From assembly GCA_030432015.1 (NCBI GenBank), contig JAUIHJ010000116.1, forward strand, positions 1-14,333: a DNA stretch of 14,333 bases, written 5' to 3'. Shown here in pieces: positions 1 to 7,853 of this stretch. Both the position numbers and the translations under genes were made by a program. The stretch's first letter is position 1. Each line of letters starts with the position of its first letter. This DNA comes from a bacterium. Lineage in GTDB: Bacteria > Planctomycetota > Planctomycetia > Pirellulales > Pirellulaceae. The notes beneath the pieces are model-generated. The model was not told the DNA's origin, made no database searches, and worked only from the letters and a program-made list of their open reading frames with translations.

Positions 1-724
1 GCCGGCCAGCAATTCGTACAACAGTTGCTCCTGCTGACGCGGTCTGGACGAGTTCCGGAAAATGGGGGCGACTCTGGTGGGCGGTCATACGATCGAAGGG
101 CCGCAGTTGACGATCGGGTACACCGTCATGGCGGATCAGGGGACGCCTCGCACCAAGGCGGGTTTGCGTGCCGGTGATCACCTGATTCTTACCAAGCCAT
201 TGGGGACCGGATTTCTTCTGGCTGCCCAGATGCACGCGAAATGCCGCGCCGTGTGGATGGAGCCTTTGCTCGCCAGCATGTTGCTTAGCAATCAAGCGGG
301 GGCCGCGTTGGCTGACGAATTCGATATCGGCGGCTTGACGGACGTGACTGGATTCGGCTTGGCGGGGCACCTTCTGGAAATGCTCAGCGCCAGCAATACG
401 GCCTGCGAGTTGGAGTTGTCCGCGATCCCTCTGCTTCCAGGTACGGCCGAATTGTATGACCAGCGGATCGAGAGTACGCTGGCCCCGGCGAATCGTGCGG
501 CGGAGACGGAGGTCCGCGTCTCCGAAGCACTGAGAAACTCCCCGCGGTATGCGGCCCTCTTCGATCCTCAAACATGTGGGGGACTCCTGCTGGGAGTGCG
601 AGCCCAGGACGCCGCCGCCGTTCTTGACCGGCTGGCCGAACAAAGTGATGTCGAGGCGGCATGCATTGGGCAGGTTGTCGAACATCAGGCGACGCTGCGC
701 CGCATTGACATCAAGCAGACGTAG
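1..724 (+). CDS. selD: Selenide, water dikinase (SelD), C-terminal part, cut by window start; apparent frameshift near 38-42
   Basis: SelD makes selenophosphate from selenide and ATP in the cytoplasm, the selenium donor for selenocysteine and 2-selenouridine. The stretch from base 38 to the TAG at 722-724 reads RGLDEFRKMGATLVGGHT, then LILTKPLGTGFLLAA, LTDVTGFGLAGHLLEM and FDPQTCGGLLLG. These are the ATP-binding and dimer-core motifs of the AIRS/SelD family. The long loop after LTKPLGTG and the PENR-like segment (LAPANRAAETEV) resemble the version fused to an N-terminal NADH-dehydrogenase-like domain; that half would lie upstream of the window. In the frame of the rest of the gene there is a TGA at 35-37. 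Bases 1-42 read sensibly only in frame 1 (AGQQFVQQLLLLTR), which fits the helix expected before the GGHT motif. A shift of frame at about 38-42 is therefore likely, by sequencing error or real mutation. Family assignment is certain; fusion type and intactness are inferred. Confidence 0.88.
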
Positions 725-782
725 CCGCGGAGGAGACGTGGCAACCGCCAGAAGCGATAACCGAGCCAGCCGTTTGGCGAAG

Positions 783-2099
783 TTAACGTCGATGACGACT
801 CAGGCTGACCACCCTTTCGGCGGTAACGTGGGGCTTGTCCAGCCCCGATCCGGCTGTCTGGTGCCCAAAGACTCCGATTTCCTTGCGCAGGTAGCGGTGG
901 AGATTTAGCCCGGGGGCCGGCGAGACAAACTGCAGGATCGTGCCGTCTTTGTTCAGCAGGGCGTAGGGGGGGGAAGCCTGATTCCTTGAATGCACCGGAT
1001 AAAGATAGCCTGTGCCGTCGAAGCGTGGGTCAACTCCCGACGGCGACTGCGGCGGTTCCGCGTCCATTGATGTGTGTTCCGCCACGTCATCGGTGCGGCT
1101 CAGGCTTCCTTCGGTCGACAAATAACGCGCCTGGAGCTTTTCGAATTCGCCTGTCTTCTCAGCCAGCAGCTGAGCTCGCCCTCGATCGACCGTGGATCCG
1201 CCGCGCGTAACGAGTTCGGCGATGTCGTCGGCAAGATCATCGAGTTCCCAGTGCTCGACTGGCTTGGTGACCTCCAGCGACAACTGCACATCAAGGGCTC
1301 GAAATTGTTTCTCGAACGCGGCGGCGTCCAGCGGAGGGAAGTTGGAACGTGACGCGGCTCTCGGTCCTGGCGCGGCCGTCGGCTCCTGCGGCGCGAGCCG
1401 ATCCGCTCGTGTTTCGTCGCGGCGCACCTCGACGGCGACCGGTCTGACGGCCGCGTTTTTTGGTTTGCGAGCCACAAAGCCATCGCGACGGGCTCCCGAT
1501 TCTGGTTCGTTGACGACGACGCGGTAATCGGTCAATTCGGTGCTGGCGGGTAACGTTGATTCGGCGTTCTCGACTTGCGACGCGTGGCGCACGCTCGATT
1601 CGTGAACCCAGCGGAACTCGCCAGAGGGGGGCGCAATGCGATAGTGCGATTCACGCGGGCCGCCGCGATAGGCACGCAGTGTTTCCTGTCCCATCACGAC
1701 GACTTTCTCACCCTGTTTGAGTCGGACTTGCCACCTGAGTTCGTCGGGCCGCTCGTCCGCGCTGCCGACCCAGGAGACGGCATGGTCATCGATGACTTCC
1801 ACAACATCGTCCTCTGCCGTGGCTCGGACGTAACGTTCGGCGAGCAGGCTATACGAGGCTGCGGTGGGACGCACCGCCAGCCAGCCCCCCGGGGAGTGCC
1901 GATAAACGGACAGCCGGACCCCGCGCGCGGGGCGTTCGGTGACATAGTAGCCTTCACCCGGGCCGCAGTGGATCGAAGCGTTGGTTGCCGTGACCTGAAC
2001 TTTGTAGGGAAACGCGGATTCGTAGCCATTGCCAGCGGTTACGGCGGCGTTGAAGACGGCGCTCCCGAGGACGGTGAGCGCAATCATTGACCTGTGCAT
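783..2099 (-). CDS. Secreted protein with bacterial SH3-like modules, function unknown
   Basis: A 438-residue protein if read from the ATG at 2097-2099. The frame also stays open to a TTG at 2139-2141, but the ATG is preferred: it puts a short basic end and hydrophobic core (MHRSMIALTVLGSAVFNAAV) at the N-terminus as a signal peptide, and a GAAGG lies 7-11 bases upstream. Residues ~31-95 look like an SH3b module (conserved IHCGPGEGYYV, then GWLAVRP). Residues ~106-172 form a second, more divergent one (WQVRLKQGEKVVVMGQET ... GEFRWVHESSV). Residues ~190-255 are rich in charge, Pro and Ala; ~257-328 is predicted helical by eye. Residues ~360-436 contain a third beta-rich segment (GTGYLYPVHSR ... 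PPYALLNKDGTILQFVSP). SH3b modules commonly bind cell-wall or cell-surface peptides. No catalytic motif is visible, so this is probably a periplasmic scaffold or adhesion protein. It converges on selD with a 58 bp gap and follows map on the same strand, too far away to assume an operon. Confidence 0.75.
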   Translation of the reverse strand: MHRSMIALTVLGSAVFNAAVTAGNGYESAFPYKVQVTATNASIHCGPGEGYYVTERPARGVRLSVYRHSPGGWLAVRPTAASYSLLAERYVRATAEDDVVEVIDDHAVSWVGSADERPDELRWQVRLKQGEKVVVMGQETLRAYRGGPRESHYRIAPPSGEFRWVHESSVRHASQVENAESTLPASTELTDYRVVVNEPESGARRDGFVARKPKNAAVRPVAVEVRRDETRADRLAPQEPTAAPGPRAASRSNFPPLDAAAFEKQFRALDVQLSLEVTKPVEHWELDDLADDIAELVTRGGSTVDRGRAQLLAEKTGEFEKLQARYLSTEGSLSRTDDVAEHTSMDAEPPQSPSGVDPRFDGTGYLYPVHSRNQASPPYALLNKDGTILQFVSPAPGLNLHRYLRKEIGVFGHQTAGSGLDKPHVTAERVVSLSRHRR

Positions 2100-2324
2100 G
2101 TCGGGACCTTCGTGCGGAATCGCAATGCCAACCTCGAGCAAGAGAAGAGGCTGGGGCTTTTAGCGGATTCCGCCGTTCGACTCAAGGTCAGTCGTGCAGG
2201 CTCAAGCAGGGGGGGGCGAGCGTCGTGGACGTCAACGGCGAAGAAACACCCGGTCATGCGATCTCGGTTGGTCGAACCGTTTAAATGACTGGGTGCAATT
2301 CGGCGACAAGCTGGGACCGGCTCA

Positions 2325-2399
2325 TTTTTCGCCGCCCATTAGATTCAACTGCGGAAAAACCGCCTGTCGGCGAAAAAGGTGCCTGTCCCGCTGACGGGG
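2325..2399. repeat. REP-like block: two tandem units nested in an inverted repeat
   Basis: Within the ~330 bp between the SH3 gene and map there is a compact repeat cluster. TTTTTCGCCG (2325-2334) is matched exactly by its reverse complement CGGCGAAAAA (2368-2377). Inside lie two adjacent similar units, GCGGAAAAACCGCCTGTC (2351-2368) and GGCGAAAAAGGTGCCTGTC (2369-2387). The first is itself a small hairpin (GCGG, five A, CCGC). A third hairpin follows: CCCG (2387-2390), loop CTGA, CGGG (2395-2398). On the minus strand this lies just downstream of the map stop codon and offers stems followed by runs of T, so it could also end map transcription. The GGGACAGGCACCTTTTTC pattern resembles dispersed REP-type elements I recall from other bacterial genomes; that resemblance is from memory and unverified. 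The remainder of 2100-2427 shows no gene. Confidence 0.6.
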
Positions 2400-2427
2400 T
2401 GCGCGCTGCTGAATCGCGCTCGGCCAT

Positions 2428-3225
2428 TTAGAATTTGTGACCCGGCTGCGGACCATGTTTGGTCGGCGTGAGGATTTGCGGGCCTTCTTCGGTCATCAGG
2501 ATTGAATGTTCGAATTGTGCTGACAGCGATCCGTCCTTGGTGCTCACGGTCCAGCCGTCGTTCTTGTCGGTCACGCCAGCTCGATCGCCGGCGTTGATCA
2601 TCGGCTCGATCGTGAAGCAGGTCCCCGGGTGCAGGCGATCGCGGCGCGCCTGTCGATTCGGGAAGTGGGGGATTGTAGGCTCTTGGTGAAACTGTTGCCC
2701 CAGGCCGTGCCCGACGTATTCCTGTACGACGCTAAATCCGCGTCCTCCAGCGAGCTTGACGATCGCATCGCCAATATCCGACACCCGTCCGCCCGGGGAG
2801 ATCGCGTCAATTGCCGCGTAGAGGCAATCGAATGCACACTGCGTGACGGCGCGGGCCTCGTCCGAAACGTTGCCGATCAAGAATGTTTCGGACGAATCAC
2901 CGTGCCAGCCATCAACGATGGTGGTGAGGTCGACATTCACGATGTCGCCCTCCTGCAGCACATACTCACCGGGAATACCGTGGCAAATCACCTCATTGAT
3001 GCTCGTGCAGCAGCTCTTCGGGAAGCCCTGGTAGCCGAGTGGTGCGGGGGTGTGGCCGTGGCGAATTGTCTGTTCGTGAACCAGGCGATCGAGTTCGCCG
3101 GTGGTCACGCCCGGTTTGACGAATTCGCGAATGTAATCCATCAATTCACCGTTGAATTGTCCGGCGCGGATCATCGCTTCGCGTTCCGGCTTGGCTAACT
3201 GTATTTTTCGCTGACCGTATAACAT
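2428..3225 (-). CDS. map: Type I methionine aminopeptidase
   Basis: Removes the initiator methionine from nascent proteins in the cytoplasm, using two metal ions. Numbering from the frame's TTG at 3241-3243, the dinuclear metal ligands are all present: D105 (IVNVD), D116 (WHGDSSETF), H179 (YVGHGLGQQFH), E213 (FTIEPM) and E245 (QFEHSI). So are the substrate-side histidines H88 (CHGIPGEY) and H186. The fold is the standard pita-bread core without an N-terminal zinc-finger or long extension, so it is type Ia-like in size (265-271 residues). I chose the ATG at 3223-3225 (MLYGQRKIQLAKPEREAMIRAG) because it matches the usual start of the family; the upstream TTG would add six residues. No strong Shine-Dalgarno is visible for either. 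It is divergent from leuS and ends with TAA at 2428-2430, just before the repeat block. Confidence 0.95.
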   Translation of the reverse strand: MLYGQRKIQLAKPEREAMIRAGQFNGELMDYIREFVKPGVTTGELDRLVHEQTIRHGHTPAPLGYQGFPKSCCTSINEVICHGIPGEYVLQEGDIVNVDLTTIVDGWHGDSSETFLIGNVSDEARAVTQCAFDCLYAAIDAISPGGRVSDIGDAIVKLAGGRGFSVVQEYVGHGLGQQFHQEPTIPHFPNRQARRDRLHPGTCFTIEPMINAGDRAGVTDKNDGWTVSTKDGSLSAQFEHSILMTEEGPQILTPTKHGPQPGHKF

Positions 3226-3618
3226 CGAGGGAACTCGGCTCAATTGGCGTGAAGCGGGGACGCAGATCGACTGGAAATTCTAGCATGCCTTCCCGAGCGT
3301 TAAAATGCCCGTCGACGCAGCCGGCTGGCCGATCTGAGCTGAATCGTCCGCCCGGGGCGGGGCGTCTGCCCGACCACGACGCCACGCAACCACACGGGCC
3401 GACGGTGAACTCCCCGTTTGCCGGGCTTGTCCAACCCATTAGACTACGATCTGTCTCAATGCGACGTTGCTCGACTTGTGCGCGTTGCGGGCCCTTAATG
3501 TCGAGCCGCCGATTCCCGGGAAAACGATTTTCAAGCGCCCGACGCCGGCGGTTTCGGCTCACGTGTTGTGGGGCAACGCCGAGTGCCATTTCCGTCCTAA
3601 CCCTTAGATTGCCCATCG
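3226..3618. other. Divergent intergenic spacer between map and leuS
   Basis: About 390 bp between oppositely oriented genes, expected to carry both promoters. I find no coding region that looks real, no tRNA and no T-box signature ahead of leuS. The only structured item is a short GC palindrome CCGCCC-G-GGGCGG at 3348-3360, of unknown meaning. No confident -35/-10 pair could be called, and there is no clear ribosome-binding site before the leuS ATG. Confidence 0.5.
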
Positions 3619-6450
3619 ATGCCACGCTACAATCCCGCTCAAATTGAACCCAAATGGCAAGCCTACTGGGAAGAGAACCAGACATTTCGTGCGCCCGATC
3701 TCCCGGGCGACGAGAAGCTGTACGTGTTGGACATGTTCCCGTATCCAAGCGGCGATGGGCTGCACGTTGGCCATCCGGAGGGGTACACGGCGACGGACAT
3801 CGTGTGTCGCTTTGAGCGGATGCGTGGGAAATCGGTCCTCCATCCGATGGGTTTTGACGCGTTCGGCTTGCCCGCGGAAGAGCACGCGATCAAGACGAAT
3901 ACGCCCCCCCGCGAGTCGACCGAACGCAACGTCGCAACGTTTCGTCGCCAATTGAAGATGCTCGGCTTTAGCTACGATTGGAGCCGCGAGCTTTCGACCA
4001 CCGATGTCGACTATTTTCGTTGGACGCAGTGGATCTTTCTGCTGCTGTTTGACACCTGGTACGACACCCAGCAACGGCGCGGGCGGCCCATCAGCGAACT
4101 GCCGATCCCGGCGGAGGTTCAGGACGAAGGCGAAGAGGCGGTTCGGCACTATCAGAATGACTTCCGCTTGGCGTTTCAGTCGGACGCGTTGGTCAATTGG
4201 TGCTCGAAACTGGGCACCGTGCTTGCCAACGAAGAGGTGATCGATGGCAAGAGCGAGCGCGGCGGATATCCGGTGACGCGGCTGCCCCTCCGGCAGTGGA
4301 TGCTGCGGATCACGGAATACGCCGACCGGCTCGAACAGGACCTGGAATTAGTCAACTGGTCCGACAGTATCAAGGCGATGCAGCGTGAGTGGATCGGGCG
4401 CAGCACGGGGGCTGAAGTCGATTTTCTGATCGGTGATCCGGCGGGCGAAGCAGCGTGGCGCGAGGCCCGTGCCGCCGCCGGATTCCCACGCAAGCCCGGC
4501 GACGATGTGTTGCGGATCTATACGACGCGGCCCGATACGCTCTACGGTGCCACCTATATGGTGATCGCTCCCGAGCATCCGTTTGTCGAGCGTCTGACGA
4601 CCGCCGCGCAGCAATCGTCGGTGACCGAATATTGTCAGCAGGCTGCCGCGAAGAGCGACCTCGATCGTACCGACCTGGGCAAAGAAAAGACGGGGGTGTT
4701 CACCGGATCGTTTGCGATCAACCCCGTCAACGGCCAGCCGGTCCCGATCTGGATCGCCGACTACGTTTTGATCAGCTACGGCACCGGGGCGATCATGGCC
4801 GTCCCCGCCCACGACACCCGCGACTTCGAATTTGCGCAGCAGTTCGAGATCCCGATTATCTGTGTCGTCGAACCAGCAGAACATGAACAACTCGACGCAA
4901 TCCGTCGGGGCGAAGTCTGCCTTGCCGGCAGCGGAACCGCCGTGAATTCGGGGCAGTATGACGGAATGACGACGGGGGAATTCAAGACCCGCATCGCAGC
5001 GGACCTTCGTGCACAGGGCTTGGGGCAGGAGGCGGTCAACTACAAGCTCCGGGACTGGCTGTTCAGCCGCCAGCGATTCTGGGGCGAGCCGTTCCCGATT
5101 CTGCACGAGTTGGATGACGCCGGTCAGCCCACCGGACACCTGAAGCCCGTCGACGCCTGCGATCTACCGGTCGATCTACCCTACCTGGAAGACTACAAAC
5201 CGCATGGTCGCCCGGAGCCGCCGCTGGGCAAAGCGCCGGACGAGTGGCTTTACCCGGTGATCGATGGGAAAAAGTACCGTCGGGAAACCAACACCATGCC
5301 GCAGTGGGCCGGTTCTTGCTGGTACTACTTGCGGTTCATCGACCCGAAGAACGACCAGGCCTTTGTCGATCCGGAAAAGGAAAAGGCTTGGATGCCGGTC
5401 GACCTGTACGTCGGCGGTGCCGAACACGCCGTGCTGCATTTGCTGTACGCCCGCTTCTGGCACAAAGTCCTGTTCGATCGTGGCTATGTAAGCACTCCCG
5501 AACCGTTCGCCCGCTTGATCAACCAGGGCATGATACTCGGAGAAATTGAATTCACTGGTTTCGTCGCCGAGGACGGCAGCGCTGTCTCTGTCACGAATGT
5601 CACCCGCGACGCGGAAGGTCGACAGGTTCACAAGAAGACCGGAGCTGAGTTGACAGGCATCAAGCTGGCGGCCGATCAGGTTGAGAAAAAAGGGGATAGC
5701 TTTGTCAGGAAGGACGACGCGTCGATTCGGGTCAATAGCCGCGCCCATAAGATGTCCAAGAGCCGTGGCAATGTTGTCAACCCAGATCAGATCGTTACCG
5801 ATTACGGAGCCGATTCGCTGCGACTGTACGAGATGTTCATGGGGCCGCTCGAAGCACCCAAGCCGTGGAGCATGGCGGGTGTAAACGGAGTTCGAAACTT
5901 CCTGGACCGGGTCTGGAGGATGATCGTCGACGCCAACAGCGAAACGGCGATACTCAACCCGGCGGTCAAGGACGTCGACCCGACCGAAGAACAGAGCAGG
6001 GTGCTGCACAAGACCATCAAGGCGGTCACGCACGACTTCGAGACGATCGGTTTCAATACGGCGATCTCTCGGATGATGGAGTTCGTCAACTACTTCACGC
6101 GAGAGGCGACGCGCCCCCGATCTGCCATGGAGCAGTTGGTCCTCTTACTGGCACCCATGGCCCCGCATATTTGTGAAGAATTGTGGAAGATTTTGGGCCA
6201 CGACCAGACGCTGGCCTACGCCGCCTGGCCGACGTTTGACGAGGCGCTGACGCAGGACGCGACCATCGAGGTCCCCGTGCAAGTCTTAGGCAAGCTGCGC
6301 GGGAAAGTCACCGTCGCCGCCGACATTTCGCGGGATGATCTATTGGCCGCCGCCAAATCGCTCGAGAATATACAACCGTGGCTCGACGGCAAGCAGATTG
6401 TCAAAGAGATTGTCGTGCCCGGGCGGTTGGTCAACTTTGTGGTGCGCTAG
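3619..6450 (+). CDS. leuS: Leucyl-tRNA synthetase (class I)
   Basis: Charges tRNA-Leu with leucine in the cytoplasm, with CP1 editing of mischarged residues. Visible landmarks are the class I HVGH signature at residues 49-52 (PSGDGLHVGHPEGYTATD), the editing-domain threonine-rich peptide TTRPDT at 302-307, the editing-site segment GTGAIMAVPAHDTRDFEFA, and KMSKS at 711-715. A leucine-specific insertion precedes KMSKS (from EFTGFVAEDGSAVSV to ASIRVNSRAH). The C-terminal anticodon-binding and tail regions are complete, ending VVPGRLVNFVV. At 943 residues it is longer than the ~860 of E. coli LeuRS. Part of the excess lies at about residues 155-185, before NWC (C195). The zinc-knuckle cysteines found after this point in E. 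coli are absent here (DGKSERGG, 209-216). I believe such inserts also occur in other planctomycete and Bacteroidetes enzymes, so this need not mean altered function. The ATG at 3619 gives the conserved MPRYNPAQIEPKWQAYW start. Confidence 0.98.
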   Translation: MPRYNPAQIEPKWQAYWEENQTFRAPDLPGDEKLYVLDMFPYPSGDGLHVGHPEGYTATDIVCRFERMRGKSVLHPMGFDAFGLPAEEHAIKTNTPPRESTERNVATFRRQLKMLGFSYDWSRELSTTDVDYFRWTQWIFLLLFDTWYDTQQRRGRPISELPIPAEVQDEGEEAVRHYQNDFRLAFQSDALVNWCSKLGTVLANEEVIDGKSERGGYPVTRLPLRQWMLRITEYADRLEQDLELVNWSDSIKAMQREWIGRSTGAEVDFLIGDPAGEAAWREARAAAGFPRKPGDDVLRIYTTRPDTLYGATYMVIAPEHPFVERLTTAAQQSSVTEYCQQAAAKSDLDRTDLGKEKTGVFTGSFAINPVNGQPVPIWIADYVLISYGTGAIMAVPAHDTRDFEFAQQFEIPIICVVEPAEHEQLDAIRRGEVCLAGSGTAVNSGQYDGMTTGEFKTRIAADLRAQGLGQEAVNYKLRDWLFSRQRFWGEPFPILHELDDAGQPTGHLKPVDACDLPVDLPYLEDYKPHGRPEPPLGKAPDEWLYPVIDGKKYRRETNTMPQWAGSCWYYLRFIDPKNDQAFVDPEKEKAWMPVDLYVGGAEHAVLHLLYARFWHKVLFDRGYVSTPEPFARLINQGMILGEIEFTGFVAEDGSAVSVTNVTRDAEGRQVHKKTGAELTGIKLAADQVEKKGDSFVRKDDASIRVNSRAHKMSKSRGNVVNPDQIVTDYGADSLRLYEMFMGPLEAPKPWSMAGVNGVRNFLDRVWRMIVDANSETAILNPAVKDVDPTEEQSRVLHKTIKAVTHDFETIGFNTAISRMMEFVNYFTREATRPRSAMEQLVLLLAPMAPHICEELWKILGHDQTLAYAAWPTFDEALTQDATIEVPVQVLGKLRGKVTVAADISRDDLLAAAKSLENIQPWLDGKQIVKEIVVPGRLVNFVVR

Positions 6451-6479
6451 GATCACCGCGTCTCCCGCACGAGAATACG

Positions 6480-6513
6480 ATCACCCATCTGGGCAGGCGG
6501 GCTGGTGGGTGAT
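6480..6513. promoter_or_regulatory. Inverted repeat between leuS and glgC
   Basis: ATCACCCA (6480-6487) is followed after 18 bases by its exact reverse complement TGGGTGAT (6506-6513). One G-T and one C-G pair can extend the stem inward. It lies 29 bases after the leuS stop and 59 bases before the glgC ATG. No T-run follows, so it is not a typical rho-independent terminator. It could be an operator, an mRNA-stabilising hairpin or an atypical terminator. Confidence 0.4.
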
Positions 6514-6562
6514 ATCCTCGGGCATCGTGACCGTCCCTGCGTGCCCCCCTCCATTTCACGAC

Positions 6563-6568
6563 GAGAGG
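6563..6568 (+). promoter_or_regulatory. Ribosome-binding site of glgC
   Basis: GAGAGG four bases before the ATG at 6573. It supports this start, which also begins the conserved MRNVIALVLGGGRGTRL sequence. Confidence 0.55.
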
Positions 6569-6572
6569 TTAG

Positions 6573-7853
6573 ATGCGAAACGTTATTGCCCTAGTGTTGG
6601 GTGGAGGTCGCGGAACGCGGCTTAACCCGTTGACAAAATATCGATCCAAGCCGGCCGTTCCACTGGCCGGAAAATACCGCCTGATCGATATTCCACTGTC
6701 CAACTGCATTAACAGCAGCATGAATCGGATTTATGTGCTGACGCAGTTCATGTCCGTCAGTCTCCACCGGCACATTCGGCAGACGTACCGGTTTGACTCG
6801 TTCAGCGGTGGGTTTGTCGAGCTCCTCGCGGCGCAGCAGACGGATGATATTGGGACCGACTGGTACCAGGGCACCGCCGACGCGGTTCGTAAGAATCTGC
6901 GCTACATCGAACAGGACGGGATCGAGTATGTCATGATCCTGTCGGGCGACCAGCTTTATCGAATGGATTATCGCGAGATGCTTGATACGCATCGCAAGTC
7001 GGGCGCGGATGTCACGATCTCAGCCCTGCCCGTCAGCCGCCAAGACGCTCGGTCGCTTGGAGTGATGCGGACCGACGAAAGCGGTCGCGTCGTCGGGTTC
7101 TTGGAAAAGCCGCAGACCGATGAAGAAATTGACTTGGTGCGGATTGACCCCACCTGGATTGACTCGCAAGGAATCCAAAGCGGTGGCCGCGAATGCCTCG
7201 CCAGTATGGGGATCTACCTCTTCAATCGTGATTTCCTGGTCGAAGTCTTGAACAAGACCACCTATGAAGACTTTGGCAAAGAGGTCTTCCCCGCCGCTTT
7301 TCGGGCGCGGCATGTGCAAGCCCACTTGTTTGATGACTACTGGGAAGACATCGGGACCATCAAAGCGTTTTATGACGCCAATCTGAGCCTCGCAGGTGCG
7401 AACCCTCCCTTCGATTTCCACGTCCCTTCCGCCCCCATCTACTCGCGTGCCCGATTCTTGCCGCCAACCGTCGTCGCGGGTGCCGAGATTCGCAATAGCG
7501 TCGTGGCGGACGGCTGCAAGATCAAGCAGGGGGCGGTGATCGAGAATAGCGTCATCGGCCTGCGCTGCATCATTGGCGAGAACGTAACAATCCGGAATTC
7601 CATTCTCATGGGGGCCGACGGCTATGAGACGAACGGGAAAATGAGCGGAGAGGCCGGCGTTCCCATCGGTGTCGGCGACGGCAGCGTGATTGAAAATTGC
7701 ATCGTCGACAAGAATTGCCGGATTGGCAGGAATGTCGTGATTCGTAACGAGGCAAACCTTGAGGACAGCGACGCGCACGAAGCCTGTGTCGTTCGGGACG
7801 GCATTCCCGTCGTGGAAAAAGGAGCGACACTTCCTGACGGCTGGACGTTGTAG
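6573..7853 (+). CDS. glgC: Glucose-1-phosphate adenylyltransferase (ADP-glucose pyrophosphorylase)
   Basis: Makes ADP-glucose from glucose-1-phosphate and ATP, the committed step of bacterial glycogen synthesis, in the cytoplasm. The N-terminal nucleotidyltransferase domain shows the pyrophosphorylase signature GGGRGTRLNPLTKYRSKPAVP (10-30), WYQGTADAVRKN (97-108) and LSGDQLYRMDY (123-133). It also has the sugar-phosphate-binding FLEKP (176-180, with K179) and YWEDIGT (256-262). From about residue 295 there are hexapeptide-type left-handed beta-helix repeats (VVAGAEIRNSVVADGCKI, AVIENSVIGLRCIIGENVTI and so on). The insertion DGYETNGKM inside the helix and the GGREC-ASMGIY stretch resemble plant and cyanobacterial enzymes as well as bacterial ones. 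At 426 residues it is full length. It stands alone downstream of leuS (122 bp gap), and no other glycogen gene is present in the window. Its TAG is directly followed by the stop codon of the opposing kinase gene. Confidence 0.97.
   Translation: MRNVIALVLGGGRGTRLNPLTKYRSKPAVPLAGKYRLIDIPLSNCINSSMNRIYVLTQFMSVSLHRHIRQTYRFDSFSGGFVELLAAQQTDDIGTDWYQGTADAVRKNLRYIEQDGIEYVMILSGDQLYRMDYREMLDTHRKSGADVTISALPVSRQDARSLGVMRTDESGRVVGFLEKPQTDEEIDLVRIDPTWIDSQGIQSGGRECLASMGIYLFNRDFLVEVLNKTTYEDFGKEVFPAAFRARHVQAHLFDDYWEDIGTIKAFYDANLSLAGANPPFDFHVPSAPIYSRARFLPPTVVAGAEIRNSVVADGCKIKQGAVIENSVIGLRCIIGENVTIRNSILMGADGYETNGKMSGEAGVPIGVGDGSVIENCIVDKNCRIGRNVVIRNEANLEDSDAHEACVVRDGIPVVEKGATLPDGWTL

Noticed and set aside
35..37. 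In-frame TGA in selD read as selenocysteine
   Set aside because: SelD selenocysteine, when present, lies near the protein's N-terminal active site, not before the GGHT motif. The sequence before the TGA in that frame does not resemble SelD, whereas frame 1 does, so a frameshift explains it better.
725..782. Possible terminator between selD and the SH3 gene
   Set aside because: Only a weak stem of about five pairs with a long loop (CGCCA ... TGGCG) and no T-run; not enough to call.
2087..2394. Small overlapping open frames on + between the SH3 gene and map
   Set aside because: Compositionally poor and overlapping one another; the stretch is better explained as spacer plus the repeat block.
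4348..5139. Open frame on the minus strand within leuS
   Set aside because: Fully inside a well-supported LeuRS gene; no motif and no ribosome-binding site seen.
7020..7778. Open frame on the minus strand within glgC
   Set aside because: Fully antisense to glgC, which has all its conserved motifs; no independent support.
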